Below are positions 7,680 to 10,301 of a stretch of DNA of 10,301 nucleotides, piece by piece. Origin of the DNA: Rhizobiales bacterium CCH10-E5 (GTDB taxonomy: Bacteria; Pseudomonadota; Alphaproteobacteria; Rhizobiales; Beijerinckiaceae); contig LSIG01000163.1 in NCBI GenBank assembly GCA_001556125.1, positions 1 through 10,301 on the forward strand, written 5' to 3'. Position 1 is the first letter of the stretch; each line of letters starts with the position of its first letter. Both the position numbers and the translations under genes were made by a program. Below the pieces are notes generated by a model. It was not told the DNA's origin. It did not search any database and saw only the letters and a program-made list of their open reading frames with translations.

Positions 7680-9275
7680 TTAGTCACGGGGCAGCATTCG
7701 CGCCAGCAGCAAGAAGCCAGCCAAAAGGGCGACATAGGTCCAGTCCGCGATGCGGCCGTAGAGCGTGGCCGGGCCGGCGCGCGGCAGCCCGACATCCAGC
7801 ACGCCCTCGCGTCCGAGAGGCAGGCTCGCCAGCGTCCGGCCATAGCCGTCGGTCACCGCCGAGATGCCGGTGTTGGCGACGCGCACGAGAGGCAGCCCCT
7901 CCTCGATCGCGCGCAGCCGCGCTTGGGCGAAATGCTGGTAGGGCCCGCTCGTCTGCCCGAACCAGCCGTCATTGGTCAGGTTGAGCAGGAAGCCGGGACG
8001 CGGCCCCTGTGGCATGGCTTCGCCCGGGAACACCACCTCGTAGCAGATCAGCGGCGCGGCCGGCGGCAGGCCGCGGATCGTCAGCGGCAGACGGCGCGTT
8101 CCGGCGGCGAAACCGCCCGGCACGGACACGAACTCCGAGAGCCCGACGCTGCGGATCAGCCGCTCGAGAAACGCCGGCAGATACTCGCCGAACGGCACCA
8201 GATGGACCTTGTCGTAGCTCGAGACGATCGCGCCCTCGTCGTCGACGACCTGGATCGAATTGAAGATCGGTGGCCGGCTCTCGCCCGGCAGCACCTCGCC
8301 GGCCCGCGCGGCGCCGGTGATCAGCGTGGTGTTGGGCGGCAGCAGGGCGGCGATCCGCGCCAGCGCCTGCGGGGTCCGTCCGAGCAGGAAGGGGAAGGCC
8401 GATTCCGGCCAGATCAGATGGGTCACGGCCTGGACGCCGGGCGTGCTCGGGCTCGTCGCCCGGTCGCTGAGCGTCAGATACTGGTTCAGGATCGCTTCGC
8501 CATTGCGGGCGTTGAACTTGGCGTCCTGCGGCAGGTTCGGCTGCATCAGCCGCAGCTTGACGCCGGCGACCAGCGGCACCGGATCGGCAGGGACACGCCA
8601 GAGGCCGAAGCCGAAGAGGCCGGCGACGGCCAAAAGCGCCAGCACCGGCATCCGCCAGCGCGCGATCGCGCCCTCCGACGTGCCGAGCGTCGCCGGCGCC
8701 GCCCCGATCGCGACCGCCAGCAGCGTCAGCCCATAGAGCCCGATCAAGGAGGCGGCCTGCGCGATCTGCGCCTGGCCGGCGAGCATCATGCCGTAGACGT
8801 TCCAGGGAAAGCCCGTCAGCACATGGCCGCGCAGCCACTCGCTGAGCGAGAGCATGACCGCCAGAACGAGGATGCGGCCGGCGCCGGTCGACCAGAGCAG
8901 CCGCGCGCAGCCGAAGCCAAGTGCGGGGAAGAACGCCAGCAGCGCCGGCAGTGCCACGACGCCCAGCGGCATCGCCCAGGCGAATTTGTCGGCCTCCACG
9001 AGGAAGGCCGCACCCAGCCACCACAGCCCGGCCAGAAAGAAGCCGAAGCCCCACCACCAGCCTGCGGCGGCGGCCGCACGGAAGCGGGCGAAGACGCTGC
9101 CGCCGACGGAACCGTCGATCAGCCAGACGGCTGCGGTCATCGGCACGACGATCAGCGGCCAGAGATCGAGCGGGGGCAGGGCCAGCGCGCCGCTGGCGCC
9201 GGCGAGACAGGCGATCGCTCGCCTGCGCCATCCCCAGGCGAGAATGACGCCGTCGGCCAGAGACGCGAACCGCAT
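7680..9275 (-). CDS. lnt: Apolipoprotein N-acyltransferase
   Basis: A 531-residue inner-membrane enzyme that N-acylates the diacylglyceryl-cysteine of apolipoproteins, the last step of lipoprotein maturation before Lol sorting. The N-terminal half has about seven hydrophobic segments (about 20-35, 38-55, 70-92, 98-125, 133-150, 170-195, 208-228). The periplasmic nitrilase-like domain spans about 238-500 and shows the Glu-Lys-Cys triad: E291 in WPESAFPF, K356 in YDKVHLVPFGEYLP and C411 in LICYEVVFP. LNLTNDGWFG (431-440) is a further family motif, and a last membrane helix lies near 511-527. Length is normal and all catalytic residues are present. Its ATG overlaps the corC stop by one base (TGATG), so the two are co-translated. 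The Sinorhizobium homologue is actA, needed for growth at low pH. Confidence 0.97.
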   Translation of the reverse strand: MRFASLADGVILAWGWRRRAIACLAGASGALALPPLDLWPLIVVPMTAAVWLIDGSVGGSVFARFRAAAAAGWWWGFGFFLAGLWWLGAAFLVEADKFAWAMPLGVVALPALLAFFPALGFGCARLLWSTGAGRILVLAVMLSLSEWLRGHVLTGFPWNVYGMMLAGQAQIAQAASLIGLYGLTLLAVAIGAAPATLGTSEGAIARWRMPVLALLAVAGLFGFGLWRVPADPVPLVAGVKLRLMQPNLPQDAKFNARNGEAILNQYLTLSDRATSPSTPGVQAVTHLIWPESAFPFLLGRTPQALARIAALLPPNTTLITGAARAGEVLPGESRPPIFNSIQVVDDEGAIVSSYDKVHLVPFGEYLPAFLERLIRSVGLSEFVSVPGGFAAGTRRLPLTIRGLPPAAPLICYEVVFPGEAMPQGPRPGFLLNLTNDGWFGQTSGPYQHFAQARLRAIEEGLPLVRVANTGISAVTDGYGRTLASLPLGREGVLDVGLPRAGPATLYGRIADWTYVALLAGFLLLARMLPRD

Positions 9276-10252
9276 CAGACCGTTTCCGCTGCGCTTGTGT
9301 CCTCGCCGGCGGGGCGGCGGTGGATGCTGAGCCGCTTGACCCGGCGGCTATCGGCTTCGAGCACCTCGAAGATCAGCCCTTCGGGCCCCTCGATCGTTTC
9401 ACCCTGTTCGGGAACGTGCCCGGCCAGGGTGACGATCAGCCCGCCCACGGTATCGACCTCTTCCGCGATCGGATTCTGCGACAGGTCGATCCCGGTGGCC
9501 TCGCGCAGTTCGTCCAGCGTGGCGCGGGCGTCGGCGCTGTAGCGCCCCTCGCCATCGGGCGTGATGGCGGGCGCCTCCTCGAGATCGTGCTCGTCCTCGA
9601 TGTCGCCGACGACGATCTCGATGAGATCCTCGATGGTGACGAGCCCGTCCGTACCGCCATATTCGTCGATCACGAGGGCGATATGGGTTCGCGTCGTCTG
9701 CATCCGCACCAGGAGTTCGACGGCCGGCATCGACGGCGGGACGTAGAGCACCGGCCGCATGATCTTGGTGGCGGCCAGCGTCATCGTGAGATCGACCGCG
9801 CCGAGATCGTGGAGCGCCGGCTGGGACAGCCCCGCGCTCGGCTCGGCCTTGGCCTGGCCGGCAATGAATTCGAGGAAGTCGCGGATATGGACCATGCCGC
9901 GGGGATCATCGAGAGAGTCGTCGAAGACCGGCAGGCGGGAATGGCCGGCGGTTCGAAACAGCGCCAGCAACTCGTCCAGCGTCGCATCCGCAGGCACGGC
10001 GATGATGTCGGCGCGCGGGATCATGACGTCGCCGACGCGCCGTTCCCGCAGGCTGAGAACATTGGAGAGCATGGCGCGCTCCTGCGTGCTCAGATCGGCG
10101 AGTTGCCCGCTGCCCTGGGCCAGTGCCTCGGTGATCTCCTCGCGGATGGTTCCGCCGCCACGCAGGCCGAGCCTGTCCAGAAAATGGCTGAGCCAATGGG
10201 TGAGGCCGCGTCCGGCGGCTTCGGGCTGGGTCTGTCGACTGTCGTCGCTCAT
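9275..10252 (-). CDS. corC: CorC/TlyC-family CBS-domain protein
   Basis: A 325-residue cytoplasmic protein of the CorC/TlyC (hemolysin-like) family, linked by homology to magnesium/cobalt efflux but of uncertain biochemical role. It has a short N-terminal part (1-70), then a CBS pair: CBS1 about 73-135 ([20 protein letters not shown]...HSRLPVF) and CBS2 about 165-222. It carries the signature [20 protein letters not shown] (196-215) and GDIEDEHD (216-223). The CorC_HlyC transporter-associated domain follows (about 235-312). There is no DUF21/CNNM membrane domain, as in the E. coli short form CorC, so it is not itself a channel. No other in-frame start exists between the chosen ATG and the window edge. 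It precedes lnt with a 1-nt overlap, and its start lies within a possible stop codon of the preceding gene. Confidence 0.95.
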   Translation of the reverse strand: MSDDSRQTQPEAAGRGLTHWLSHFLDRLGLRGGGTIREEITEALAQGSGQLADLSTQERAMLSNVLSLRERRVGDVMIPRADIIAVPADATLDELLALFRTAGHSRLPVFDDSLDDPRGMVHIRDFLEFIAGQAKAEPSAGLSQPALHDLGAVDLTMTLAATKIMRPVLYVPPSMPAVELLVRMQTTRTHIALVIDEYGGTDGLVTIEDLIEIVVGDIEDEHDLEEAPAITPDGEGRYSADARATLDELREATGIDLSQNPIAEEVDTVGGLIVTLAGHVPEQGETIEGPEGLIFEVLEADSRRVKRLSIHRRPAGEDTSAAETV

Positions 10253-10301
10253 GATCGTGAGGGTCGGTCCGGGGTGGGAACAGGCGCGGGTGAAGCGGGG
10301 G
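10249..10301 (-). CDS. Possible 3' end of the gene upstream of corC (ybeY expected)
   Basis: One minus-strand frame is open from the window edge and stops at TGA (10251-10249), overlapping the corC ATG as ATGA. Only about 16 residues are visible, ending [10 protein letters not shown], too few and too low in complexity for recognition. In Alphaproteobacteria the gene before corC is normally ybeY (rRNA endonuclease/maturation factor), and the overlap geometry is typical of an operon. The assignment rests on synteny alone. Confidence 0.3.
   Translation of the reverse strand, partial: PASPAPVPTPDRPSRS

Noticed and set aside
7674..9542. Plus-strand open frame (622 codons) antisense to lnt and corC
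   Set aside because: It is rich in Arg, Gln, Glu and Ala without domain resemblance, while lnt with all catalytic residues lies opposite.

Overview
The window is a high-GC chromosomal segment of an alphaproteobacterium. The gene order corC-lnt-XRE regulator-metK-trmB, then rimP-nusA-ylxR-infB, is the conserved housekeeping arrangement of Hyphomicrobiales (Rhizobiales). GC content, the alphaproteobacterial IF-2 N-terminus and the PhrR/PraR-type regulator fit this order. A Bosea- or Methylobacterium-like host is a guess from general feel, not proven.

All genes but one are on the minus strand, so transcription runs from high to low coordinates. From the right edge: a possible last stretch of an upstream gene (ybeY is expected there); corC and lnt, joined by a 1-nt stop/start overlap; a small XRE regulator; a structured 163-bp gap; metK (GTG start) closed by a strong intrinsic terminator; and trmB. 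A plus-strand DUF2336 gene (3908-4996) sits between trmB and rimP and overlaps the 3' end of trmB tail to tail. After it comes a 342-bp divergent spacer with a good sigma70-type promoter and an intrinsic terminator inside the rimP leader, then the tightly packed operon rimP-nusA-ylxR-infB. infB is cut off by the left edge.

Functionally the left half serves RNA synthesis and translation: 30S maturation (RimP), transcription elongation and antitermination (NusA), an RNA-binding accessory protein (YlxR with an L7Ae-like domain) and initiation factor IF-2. The middle makes S-adenosylmethionine (MetK) and uses it on tRNA (TrmB). The right half handles the envelope: lipoprotein N-acylation (Lnt) and a CBS-domain CorC/TlyC protein. 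The lnt-XRE pairing resembles the actA-phrR acid-tolerance locus of Sinorhizobium.

The first 23 bases are not biological: they match the Nextera Read 2 adapter tail including the Tn5 mosaic end, so the left edge is an untrimmed contig or read end. I see no new defence, mobile or biosynthetic system. The points worth a second look are regulatory: a terminator-bearing rimP leader, a small ORF ending on the rimP start codon, and inverted repeats plus a G-U-supported hairpin upstream of metK.
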